The notes: generated from the sequence alone by a model not told the origin. A stretch of DNA of 13,578 bases from JBIKLM01 sp044375105 (GCA_044375105.1 JBILNK010000113.1:1-13578), one strand, 5' to 3'; numbered from the stretch's first letter, positions 7,941-13,578 are shown. Numbers and translations are program-made.

Positions 7941-8372
7941 GGGATTCCTGGGGGCGGCGCTGGCGGAGCGCCGCGGTTGGGGCCGCCCGGCGGCGGCGGA
8001 GAAAAGAGCCGGCTGCACGGCCTGCTGCGAGGCCGGCGGCCGACCGATCAGCGTAGCGTCGGGGCCCATTTCCCGTTCGATGTCCCAGGCTCCAGGCGAG
8101 TTCGGCCCCGGCGAGCCGGGGCCCTGCAAGCCCCGCAGCGAAATGCGGCTCGGATGGGGCTCCCCGATCGGATTACGCCGGGCTGATGCGATCCGAAGAG
8201 TCGCCCTGCCGGTGCCAACTTCCGGGGTGGGCCACCGGCGGCGCCGCGATGCCCTGGGCGTCGGCCTCGGGCGACTCGCGGCCCACTCTGGCGTTCCTCG
8301 GGCAGGTTCGGCGAGCGGCACGTCCGCCTCCCCCGAACGGAGCCCCGCGCGCGGCCTCGTTCTAGGACATGC

Positions 8373-8398
8373 CGGCCGCAGGAGGGCCTCTGCGGCCG
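8373..8398 (-). repeat. 9-bp stem-loop downstream of manA
   Basis: CGGCCGCAG (8373-8381) and CTGCGGCCG (8390-8398) form a perfect 9-bp stem with an 8-base loop. It follows copy 2 of the 66-nt element on the minus strand and overlaps its last bases, so the two structures would compete. It may be part of the manA 3' end. No T tract follows. Confidence 0.4.
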
Positions 8399-8460
8399 CC
8401 GGATGGCGGCCCAAAGGGCATCTGACGGCCTGGTCTGACTGCTCGGGCGCAGCCCGAGTC
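8395..8460 (-). repeat. Copy 2 of the 66-nt two-hairpin 3' element
   Basis: This copy starts 17 bases after the manA stop codon and aligns without gaps to 4173-4238. Hairpin 1 is CTCGGGC / GCCCGAG (8442-8458, 3-base loop). Hairpin 2 is GCCGCC / GGCGGC (8395-8410, loop ATCC) and extends to 7 bp here. The loop ATCC of hairpin 2 is identical in both copies, while the loop of hairpin 1 differs. In between, GCCC-TTT-GGGC replaces the UUCG hairpin of copy 1. Confidence 0.5.
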
Positions 8461-8481
8461 GATTTGTTCTCAGGCCGTCAG
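8422..8481 (-). terminator. 11-bp inverted repeat enclosing the manA stop codon
   Basis: CTGACGGCCTG (8422-8432) and CAGGCCGTCAG (8471-8481) are perfect 11-base complements. The manA TGA stop (8478-8480) lies inside the arm nearest the gene. The 38 bases between hold hairpin 1 of the 66-nt element, so the whole folds as a long stem topped by a second hairpin. It is a good candidate for the manA transcript end, or for a structure that ribosomes disrupt while translating to the stop. Confidence 0.45.
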
Positions 8482-9476
8482 GCGTTGGCGTCCAGCTCGA
8501 GCAGCTCGAGGCCCAAAGCGCCGGGCTCGAGCTCGACCGCTTCGGCCGCCGCCGGGACCAACAGCACATCGCCGACCGCCAAGGACTCGACCGCGCCGTG
8601 GGCGGTTCGCAAGCGGCCGCTGCCCGAGAGCAGCACGAAGATCTTGAACTGCTCCTCGGTCGAGCGGCGGGTCGCCGTCTGCAGGCGCAGGCGGCGCATG
8701 GTGAAGAACTCGGTGCGCGCGGCGAGTCCGATCCAGACCCCCGGGGACAGCTCGAGCTCGGCCGGCTCGGCCGGGGCCGGGGCGACCCCGTCGTAGCGGA
8801 TCGCGGCCAGGCCGGGCTCGACGTGCATCTCGCGCGGGCGGCCGTCCAGCCCGGGCCGGTCCCAGTCGTAGAGCCGATAGGTGGTGTCGGAGTTCTGCTG
8901 CACCTCGAGCAGGGTCACCCCGGCGCCGATCGCATGCACGGTTCCGCCCCGCACGGTCAGGCACTGGCCGGCGTGCACGGGCCAGCAGCAGAGCAGGTCC
9001 ACCAAGCCGCGCCTGGCCAGCCGCGCCCGCACCTGCTCCGGTCGGACCCGGGAGCGCAGGCCGCTGTAGACGGCGCCGCCGGGCGCCGCGTGGAGGAAAT
9101 ACCAAGCCTCGGTCTTGCTCTCGCTGGGACCGCCCAGGCGCCGGGCGGTGGGCTCGTCGGGATGCACCTGAACGCTCAGCGCTTCGGAGGCATCCAGGTA
9201 CTTGATCAGCAGCGGGAAGCGCCCCTGGGCGTTGGGCCTGGCCCTACCCAGCAGGTCTCGCCCGTGCTCGCGGACCAGATCCGCCAGGCTGCGTCCCGCC
9301 CAGGGCCCGCCGCAGACGATCGAGTTCTGATCCTCGCGGTCGACCACCTCCCAGGTCTCCCCCACCGGAACGCCCGGTGGCAGGCGAATGCCCGGATGGC
9401 TCTCGAGCGCCCGGCCGCCCCAGACCTTTTCCAAAAAGACCCGCTGGAAGCGCAGCGGCTGATGCAGGGCGGTCAC
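8478..9476 (-). CDS. manA: Mannose-6-phosphate isomerase, class I
   Basis: The enzyme interconverts mannose 6-phosphate and fructose 6-phosphate, feeding mannose use or GDP-mannose synthesis for glycans. The 332-residue product is the short bacterial (Bacillus-type) form. It opens with LRFQRVFLEKVWGG, as expected. Zinc site residues are visible in SVQVHPDE (Gln103, His105), KTEAWYFL (Glu123) and GTVHAIGAG (His181). QNSDTTYRLYDW and a C-terminal cupin-like segment (FVLLSGSGRL) follow. I chose the GTG at 9476 because the protein then starts six residues before the conserved region; a TTG at 9533 would add 19 residues of poor similarity. No clear ribosome binding site precedes either. It has 375 bases before it and 537 after it, so it is probably transcribed alone. 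No other sugar genes are nearby. Confidence 0.93.
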   Translation of the reverse strand: MTALHQPLRFQRVFLEKVWGGRALESHPGIRLPPGVPVGETWEVVDREDQNSIVCGGPWAGRSLADLVREHGRDLLGRARPNAQGRFPLLIKYLDASEALSVQVHPDEPTARRLGGPSESKTEAWYFLHAAPGGAVYSGLRSRVRPEQVRARLARRGLVDLLCCWPVHAGQCLTVRGGTVHAIGAGVTLLEVQQNSDTTYRLYDWDRPGLDGRPREMHVEPGLAAIRYDGVAPAPAEPAELELSPGVWIGLAARTEFFTMRRLRLQTATRRSTEEQFKIFVLLSGSGRLRTAHGAVESLAVGDVLLVPAAAEAVELEPGALGLELLELDANA

Positions 9477-9851
9477 GGGGAGGGAGCAGGGGCGCCCGGC
9501 GAGGCGCGGAGCGGGGCGAGTGCCGCTGCGCAACCTGGCGGGCGTGGTCGATCCGAGGGGGTCCGGGGCAAGGGTCTTCGGCGGAGGATACCGGGCAGGT
9601 CAAGGGCCCGCGCGGCGGGCGCCCAGACTCTGGGATCGCCCGCGGCAGGCAAGCTCGAGTCCCTTTCCAACGAACCGGGTGCCGCGGGCGATCGGGGCCC
9701 TGCAGGGCGGTCGAGCGGAGCCCTCCGACAGAGGGTCCGGGGCCTGCCGGGGCCCGCCGGCCCCCCCGCACATCGCGCCGCCCCCCTTCGGGGCGACCCC
9801 TCGATCGGCGAGCGGCCGCCGGGCTGGGACCGGTTCCAGGGACTCGGGCGA
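9477..9851. other. Gap between recN and manA
   Basis: No gene is recognised in these 375 bases. It contains the large inverted repeat at 9634-9693, a CCCAGA-C-TCTGGG palindrome at 9622-9634, and a 6-bp CGCCCC / GGGGCG hairpin (9779-9795) about 57 bases after the recN stop that could end the recN transcript. A minus-strand TATCCT (9585-9590), the same hexamer seen before pdxJ, is a possible -10 box for manA, without a good -35. Confidence 0.45.
9634..9693. repeat. 14-bp perfect inverted repeat between recN and manA
   Basis: GATCGCCCGCGGCA (9634-9647) and TGCCGCGGGCGATC (9680-9693) are perfect complements separated by 32 bases. The left arm abuts a 13-base palindrome (9622-9634). The spacing is large for an operator half-site pair but fits a stable RNA hairpin in a manA leader or recN trailer, or the remnant of a small repeat. 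No gene lies in the loop. Confidence 0.5.
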
Positions 9852-11690
9852 TCAGGCGGCCCCGGTCAGCAGGCGTTTGGCCTCGGCCCGGGCGGTTGCC
9901 TGGCGGGCACCGCCGGAGAGCATGTCGGCGATCTCCGCCACCCGCGCTTCGCCCACCAGGTCCTCGAAGCGGGTCTGGGTTCGGCCGCCGACAACGGCCT
10001 TCACGACCTTGAGGTGCCGATGGCTGGCGGCGGCGATCGGCGGCAGGTGGGTCACCGTCAGCACCTGGTGGTGGGTGCCGAGGCCCCGCAGGTGCCGAGC
10101 CAGCTCGGGGGCCAGGCGCCCGCCGACGCCGGTGTCGATCTCGTCGAAGATCAGCGTGCGGCCCGCATCGGCGCCCGCGAGCACCGAACGCAGCGCCAGC
10201 ACCAACCGTGCGGTTTCGCCGCCGGAGGCCACGTGACGCAGGGGCTTCAGCTCCTCCCCCGGATTGGCGGCGAACAGGAACTCCACCTCGTCCGCCCCGT
10301 CCGCGGCGAAGCGCGTGCCCGGATTGGCCTCCCCGCCCACGGTGCGCGCCGCGCGGTCGGTGAGCTGGACCTCGAGCCGCGCGTGGGGCAGCCCCAGGGA
10401 GGGCAGCACCGGCGCCAGCGCTTGACCCAGGCGCCCTGCGGCTTGGCGCCGCTGGCGCGTGAGGCGCGCCGCCGCCTGCTCGAGTTCGGCCAGGGCTTGG
10501 GACCATTCCGCGCGCAGCCGCTCTCCGTCGCCGCCCTGATCGTCGAGCTCCGCCAACTCGCGCTCGAGGTCCTGGGCCAGGTCCGGCAGCTCGTCGGGCG
10601 GCAGGCCATGCTTGGCCGAGAGCCTTTCGAGGGCCTCCAAGCGCGCCTCGACCAGCTCAAGGCGTTCGGGGTCGATCTCGAGGCCGTCCGCGAAGGACAC
10701 GATGCGCGAGAGGGCTTCCTCGCAGCGCAGGCGCGCCTCCAGGAGCTCGCCGGCAACCCCCTCGAGGGCCTTCAGCCGACCGGCCCAGACCATGGCGGAA
10801 CGCTCGAGCCCACGCAGGTGGTCGAGCGCCGAGCCCTCGGCCTCGGAAAGGCCCTGGATCCATTGGGCCAGATCCCTGGCGAGGTCGCCCGCATGGCGCA
10901 GGCGCTCGCGCTCGCCGCGCAGGGCCTCGTATTCGCCGGCCCGCGGGGCCAGGTCGGCCAGCTCGGCGACCTGGAAGCGCAGCAGGTCCGCCCGGTCGGC
11001 CCGCTGGCGCCGGCCGGACTCGAGCTCGGCCAGCTGGGCGCCGAGCACCCGCCAGCGCTGCCGAGCCCGGCCGTACTCGAGCAGCTCGCGTCCCGCCGTC
11101 TCCCGGCCGGAGCCAGCGAAGGCGTCGAGCAACTCGAGCTGGTGGGCGGGCTCGAGCAGGCGCTGGTGGGCGTTCTGTCCGTGCAGCTCGATCAGCAGCA
11201 GGGCCAAGCCGCGCAGGGCCTTGGCGGTGACCGGCGTGTGGTTGATGTGGGCCCGCGAGCGGCCGGATAGCTCGAGGGTGCGGCCCAGGATCAGCTCGAC
11301 CTCCACGGGACCCGGCCCAGCCTCCGGGCCGTCTTGGGAGTGCCCGGCCGTCCCGAGCCCATCCGGTGTCCAGGCGGCCTGCTCTCGCCAGGCGGCCTGC
11401 CACTCCTCGAAGGCCGCCGGAAGCTCCTCGGCCAGGAAGGCGGCCACCCGATCGGCCACGGGCCCGCGCGGCAGCAGGAAGCGCCCCTCCACCCGGGCGC
11501 GCTCGGCCCCCTGGCGCACCCAGGCCGCCGGCCCACCCCGGGGTCGCTCGCCGAGCAGCAGCTCGAGGGAGCCGATCAGCAGGCTCTTGCCCGCCCCGGT
11601 CTCGCCGGTGATGGCGTTGAGGCCTTGGCCGAAGTGCAACTCGGCCTCGTCGATGAGCGCGAAGTCCCGGATCGAGAGTTCGGTGAGCAT
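9852..11690 (-). CDS. recN: DNA repair ATPase RecN
   Basis: RecN is an SMC-like ABC ATPase that acts on DNA double-strand breaks in recombinational repair. The N-terminal ATPase half has MLTELSIRDFALIDEAEL and the Walker A motif GETGAGKS (29-36). LLIELHGQNAHQ and the HQLELLDAFAG segment are family-typical. A helical coiled-coil region spans about 200-430. The C-terminal ATPase half carries the ABC signature ASGGETARL (488-496), Walker B ending in DEIDTGVGG (516-524) and the H-loop in VLTVTHLPPIAA. At 612 residues it is longer than the about 550 of E. coli RecN, partly through a low-complexity insert around residues 100-140. The ATG at 11690 matches the family start. The gene has its own upstream repeat array resembling an SOS operator. 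Neighbours are unrelated in function. Confidence 0.97.
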   Translation of the reverse strand: MLTELSIRDFALIDEAELHFGQGLNAITGETGAGKSLLIGSLELLLGERPRGGPAAWVRQGAERARVEGRFLLPRGPVADRVAAFLAEELPAAFEEWQAAWREQAAWTPDGLGTAGHSQDGPEAGPGPVEVELILGRTLELSGRSRAHINHTPVTAKALRGLALLLIELHGQNAHQRLLEPAHQLELLDAFAGSGRETAGRELLEYGRARQRWRVLGAQLAELESGRRQRADRADLLRFQVAELADLAPRAGEYEALRGERERLRHAGDLARDLAQWIQGLSEAEGSALDHLRGLERSAMVWAGRLKALEGVAGELLEARLRCEEALSRIVSFADGLEIDPERLELVEARLEALERLSAKHGLPPDELPDLAQDLERELAELDDQGGDGERLRAEWSQALAELEQAAARLTRQRRQAAGRLGQALAPVLPSLGLPHARLEVQLTDRAARTVGGEANPGTRFAADGADEVEFLFAANPGEELKPLRHVASGGETARLVLALRSVLAGADAGRTLIFDEIDTGVGGRLAPELARHLRGLGTHHQVLTVTHLPPIAAASHRHLKVVKAVVGGRTQTRFEDLVGEARVAEIADMLSGGARQATARAEAKRLLTGAA

Positions 11691-11696
11691 GGGGGA

Positions 11697-11702
11697 ACCC
11701 TA
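11697..11702 (-). promoter_or_regulatory. Possible -10 box of recN
   Basis: On the minus strand TAGGGT sits exactly six bases before the recN ATG. A TANNNT hexamer at this distance is the layout of leaderless transcripts that start at the A of ATG. No good -35 box is seen at 16-18 bases, and the hexamer matches the consensus at only three positions, so support is modest. Confidence 0.3.
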
Positions 11703-11711
11703 CCAAAACCC

Positions 11712-11737
11712 GAACCTGAGGCGAACAAAAAGCGAAC
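11712..11737 (-). promoter_or_regulatory. Triple GTTC-N7 direct repeat, candidate LexA (SOS) operator of recN
   Basis: Three copies of GAAC on the plus strand (GTTC on the coding strand) lie at 11712, 11723 and 11734, each separated by exactly seven bases. Each adjacent pair has the form GTTC-N7-GTTC, the direct-repeat LexA box known from Alphaproteobacteria. The array ends 21 bases before the recN start codon, where a repressor would block the promoter. recN is a standard SOS gene in many bacteria. All three copies also carry C before GAAC. I saw no other such array in the window gaps. The lexA gene is not in the window, so binding is inferred. Confidence 0.6.
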
Positions 11738-11755
11738 GCTTCCTGGGTCCGGGAC

Positions 11756-11775
11756 GGTCTGGTCCCCTGGAGACC
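11756..11775. repeat. Small inverted repeat between recN and the exported protein gene
   Basis: GGTCT (11756-11760) and AGACC (11771-11775) pair over a 10-base centre, which itself contains GG and CC that could extend the stem. It lies about 78 bases downstream of the exported-protein gene and upstream of the recN operator, so it could be the 3' end of that upstream transcript. The stem is short and may be chance. Confidence 0.2.
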
Positions 11776-11852
11776 GAGCCGCCCGGGTTGGGTTGCAGGC
11801 GATTTCGCCACCCCGCCCTGGTTTCGCTCCTCCCGCTCCCCGCCCCGTGGGC

Positions 11853-12584
11853 CTAGCGGGCCCCCCGCGGGAGCCGCGGGGAAACCAGCTCCAGCCGCCA
11901 GAGCTCGCCCTCAAACCCCGGTCGCGGCGCCGGGGGACCGCTTTCGGGCCTGACCCGCAGGTCCTCGCGCAGCGCTTCGATGGCCGCTTCCAGTTCGGCC
12001 CGCGGGCGCTCCGGCAAGGGCGCCGCCAGCGCCCGCTCGAGCTCCGCCAGGGCCAGCCGGCGCTGTCCGATCGCCAGCAGTTCGAAGCCCCGGCTGGCAT
12101 GCAGGACCGCTCCAGCGCCGATCGACTCCGGCAGCGGTCGGGCCGCTTCGACGGCGATCCATGGCTCCCCGAGGCGCACCGCGCGGACCTGCCCCACCAG
12201 TTCGAAGGCCCGATGCGGCCCGGCGCTGCTGAGCAGCAGCTCCGCGGCGCTGCCGCGGCGCGCGAACAGGTAGGGCGCGGGATCGGCGAAGTCCTGCGCC
12301 CGCCATGGGCGCTGCTCGCTGGACCAGCAGGCGAACCGCTGCCAAACCTGCGGATCGAAGCCAGTTTCCAGGGCCGGTTGGGGCTCGTTCCCGGCTTCAC
12401 CGCGCTGCACGCGGAGCACCACGCGCCGTCCCACGAACCGGCTCGGGCAGGCTCGCAGGGCCTCCAGGTCGACCGCTTCGGGCTCCGCCGGCGGCAGGCC
12501 CTGACCGCCGGGGCCTCCCGGAGCCGACGCCAGCGGCGCGCACAGCGGGAGCAGGACCAAGGCGATGCGCAGCGGCAGGAGCAT
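11853..12584 (-). CDS. Predicted exported protein of unknown function
   Basis: I do not recognise this 243-residue protein. It begins with a likely Sec signal peptide: a hydrophobic stretch LRIALVLLPLCAPLASA with possible cleavage after about residue 19-21. Cys15 is not in a good lipobox, as Leu precedes it. A Gly/Pro-rich linker is followed by VDLEALRACPSRFVGRRVVLRV (39-60), a pattern of the kind often seen at the start of small beta-barrel (OB-like) domains in secreted proteins. A beta-rich middle runs to about 165. A helical stretch at 166-212 (LALAELERALA) could be a single TPR-like hairpin. I chose the ATG at 12584 because the frame upstream, open to 12749, is Gly/Ser/Arg-rich and would bury the signal peptide. 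No ribosome binding site is clear. It lies 83 bases downstream of rsmD and may be cotranscribed with it. Confidence 0.7.
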   Translation of the reverse strand: MLLPLRIALVLLPLCAPLASAPGGPGGQGLPPAEPEAVDLEALRACPSRFVGRRVVLRVQRGEAGNEPQPALETGFDPQVWQRFACWSSEQRPWRAQDFADPAPYLFARRGSAAELLLSSAGPHRAFELVGQVRAVRLGEPWIAVEAARPLPESIGAGAVLHASRGFELLAIGQRRLALAELERALAAPLPERPRAELEAAIEALREDLRVRPESGPPAPRPGFEGELWRLELVSPRLPRGAR

Positions 12585-12667
12585 GCTTGGGCTATCGGAA
12601 TCCGAGCCGGAGGGCTGGCCTCCGCCCAAGGCTCGCGAGCCGCCTCCGGGAAACCCGGGCGCGGGGA

Positions 12668-13288
12668 TCAGCCCCCCGTTGGATCCGCGATCGGATCTTG
12701 CGGCGCTTCCCCGGCCGGCCCCGGGAGCGCCGACCGCTGCACGTACCACAGCGCCTGGGTGCCGTATTCACGCAGGGCCACCTCGGCCTGCTGCGGCAGC
12801 TCCGCACGGGTCAGTTCCCCGCGCGGCACGTGCAGCAGCAGGACCCCCTCGGGGGCCAGGCGTTCGGCCCACAGGCTGGCCAAGGCCGCGAGCACCCCTC
12901 GGCGGCTGCCGGCGGAGCGCATCAAGGGGTATGGAGGGTCCAGGAAAACCAGGTCCCAAGGCCCCGGTTGCCAGACCAGCGGATCGAGGGCGTCGCCGCG
13001 GCGCACCTCGGCCAGCGCGCCGAATTCGAGCTGCTCCACGTTGCTGCGCAGGGCTTCCAGGGCGGCCGGCCCCTGCTCGACCAGGCGCAACCGTTCGGCG
13101 CCGCGCGAGAGCGCCTCCAGCCCCAAGCTTCCGGAACCGGCGAACAGATCGAGGACGCGCGCTCCGGGCAACCAAGGCGCCAGCGTGGAGAACAGGGCCT
13201 CGCGCACGCGGTCGAGCATCGGCCGGGTGGCAAGGCCGCGGGGCGCCTGCAGGCGTCTGCCGCGCCGGGAGCCGGCGATGATGCGCAT
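12668..13288 (-). CDS. rsmD: 16S rRNA (guanine966-N2)-methyltransferase RsmD
   Basis: RsmD methylates N2 of G966 in the small-subunit rRNA using S-adenosylmethionine. The 206-residue product is close to the usual length of about 180-200. The start MRIIAGSRRGRRL and TRPMLDRVREALF (21-33) are family hallmarks. Motif I, VLDLFAGSGSLGLEAL (45-60), binds the methyl donor, and DPPY (117-120) is the catalytic motif for exocyclic amino methylation. The last about 18 residues are a Pro/Ala-rich extension. The ATG at 13288 fits the family start exactly; TGGAG two to six bases before it is too close for a good ribosome binding site and overlaps a possible leaderless promoter. In many bacteria rsmD precedes coaD; here it is followed by an exported protein gene and recN, and diverges from pdxJ. 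Confidence 0.95.
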   Translation of the reverse strand: MRIIAGSRRGRRLQAPRGLATRPMLDRVREALFSTLAPWLPGARVLDLFAGSGSLGLEALSRGAERLRLVEQGPAALEALRSNVEQLEFGALAEVRRGDALDPLVWQPGPWDLVFLDPPYPLMRSAGSRRGVLAALASLWAERLAPEGVLLLHVPRGELTRAELPQQAEVALREYGTQALWYVQRSALPGPAGEAPQDPIADPTGG

Positions 13289-13292
13289 GGCT

Positions 13293-13339
13293 CCAGGGTA
13301 GCGCTGCGCGCGGACCCTGGACCGCGAGCGCTATCCTGG
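13293..13339. promoter_or_regulatory. Divergent rsmD/pdxJ promoter region with inverted repeat
   Basis: Both genes are preceded by AGCGCTAYCCTGG reading towards the ATG: on the minus strand at 13293-13305 for rsmD, and on the plus strand at 13327-13339 for pdxJ. They form a 12-of-13 inverted repeat with a 21-base spacer. Each contains a -10-like TAYCCT, six bases before the rsmD ATG and ten before the pdxJ ATG. A second perfect 8-base inverted pair, TCCAGGGT (13292-13299) and ACCCTGGA (13314-13321), overlaps it. No -35 boxes are clear. These are candidates for paired promoters or a shared operator. Confidence 0.4.
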
Positions 13340-13347
13340 CCGTGCCC

Positions 13348-13578
13348 ATGCCGCACGATCCCGAGCACGCCGACCCGCGCCTGCACGTCAACGTGGACCA
13401 CGTGGCCACCCTGCGCCAGGCGCGCCGAGGACAGGCTCCGGATCCCGTGGACTTCGCCCGCCGCTGCCTGGCCCACGGCGCCGCCGGGATCACGGTCCAC
13501 CTGCGCAAGGACCGCCGCCACATCCAGGATGCGGACCTGGCGCTGCTGCGCTCGGGCCTGAGCGGCTTCCTGAACCTC
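13348..13578 (+). CDS. pdxJ: Pyridoxine 5'-phosphate synthase PdxJ, 5' part
   Basis: PdxJ condenses 1-deoxy-xylulose 5-phosphate with 3-amino-2-oxopropyl phosphate to make pyridoxine 5'-phosphate in DXP-dependent vitamin B6 synthesis. Only the first 77 codons are in the window; the gene runs off the right edge (full PdxJ is about 240 residues). The visible part matches the barrel's first strands: LHVNVDHVATLRQARRG (12-28), with the active-site Asn15 and His18 positions, and GITVHLRKDRRHI (47-59), with His51 and Arg53 equivalent to His45 and Arg47 of the E. coli enzyme. The glutamate of the usual LREDRRHI is Lys54 here. The ATG at 13348 gives an 11-residue polar lead before the conserved region; no clear ribosome binding site is seen. 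Confidence 0.93.
   Translation, partial: MPHDPEHADPRLHVNVDHVATLRQARRGQAPDPVDFARRCLAHGAAGITVHLRKDRRHIQDADLALLRSGLSGFLNL

Larger units (their letters stand above)
7941..8477. other. Gap between manA and the pseudouridine synthase gene
   Basis: No gene is recognised in these 537 bases, the largest gap in the window. Its manA-proximal end (8373-8481) is densely structured and holds copy 2 of the 66-nt element plus two more perfect stem-loops. The rest includes a minus-strand TTGGCA that could be a -35 box, but no convincing -10 follows at the usual spacing. The AGGA ribosome binding site of the downstream gene lies at the other end. Confidence 0.5.

Noticed and set aside
7941..8414. Longer N-terminus for the pseudouridine synthase
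   Set aside because: The open frame continues upstream, but AGGA stands five bases before the ATG at 7940, and the upstream translation is low complexity and overlaps the structured manA 3' region.
8598..11270. An 890-codon open frame on the plus strand
   Set aside because: It lies opposite manA and recN, which have clear family motifs. In GC-rich DNA the antisense frame of a gene stays open by codon bias. The translation shows no recognisable domain.
12585..12749. Extended start for the exported protein at 12749
   Set aside because: The upstream translation is Gly/Ser/Arg-rich, would place the hydrophobic signal segment internally, and overlaps the end of rsmD.
11334..13301. A 655-codon plus-strand frame opposite recN, the exported protein gene and rsmD
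   Set aside because: It crosses three real genes and their gaps, and its product is Arg/Pro/Gly-rich with no domain. It is a shadow frame.
1..13578. Defence system, CRISPR array, prophage, transposon or biosynthetic cluster
   Set aside because: No cas, transposase, integrase, toxin-antitoxin or synthase-like products, no regularly spaced long repeats and no terminal inverted repeats flanking a gene were seen. The genes are housekeeping or peptidase genes with uniform base composition.

Overview
This is a GC-rich bacterial chromosome segment. It carries eight complete protein genes and the 5' end of a ninth, all recognisable or protein-like. No rRNA, tRNA, CRISPR array, insertion sequence or phage gene was seen. 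The content is mostly housekeeping. The phylum cannot be fixed from the sequence. G/C-rich codons, mostly weak ribosome binding sites and wide GC-rich gaps between co-directional genes suggest a high-GC Gram-negative-type lineage. The operator-like repeat in front of recN has the form known from alphaproteobacterial LexA boxes, but that alone does not assign the organism.

Layout, left to right. Positions 1-461 hold nothing convincing. A metallocarboxypeptidase of family M32 (462-1970, +) converges on a block of seven minus-strand genes. Between them, 1971-2187 is rich in perfect stem-loops. In coordinate order the block is: an M16-family peptidase subunit without zinc ligands (2188-3813); an M16-family peptidase subunit with the full zinc motif (4253-5947); a RsuA/RluB-type rRNA pseudouridine synthase with a very long basic tail (6312-7940); a class I phosphomannose isomerase (8478-9476); the DNA repair ATPase RecN (9852-11690); a predicted exported protein of unknown function (11853-12584); and the 16S rRNA methyltransferase RsmD (12668-13288). 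Transcription of the block runs right to left, so rsmD is first and the M16 pair last. The pyridoxine phosphate synthase gene pdxJ (13348 to the window end, +) diverges from rsmD across only 59 bases.

How the genes relate. The two M16 proteins look like the two halves of a heterodimeric peptidase: one has the zinc site and lacks the Arg/Tyr substrate-binding pair, and the other has the reverse. RluB and RsmD both modify rRNA. RecN stands apart as a DNA-damage gene with its own apparent SOS operator. Gaps of 83-537 bases between neighbours suggest mostly separate transcription units rather than one tight operon.

The most interesting non-coding signals are four. (1) Three GAAC repeats at exact 11-base steps lie upstream of recN. 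(2) A 66-nt element with two hairpins is present in diverged copies at almost the same distance after the stop codons of the phosphomannose isomerase and of the catalytic M16 gene, and two of its substitutions keep the stems paired. (3) A 13-base motif shared by the divergent rsmD and pdxJ promoters forms an inverted repeat. (4) A 14-bp perfect inverted repeat lies between recN and manA. All were found by eye and need computational confirmation.
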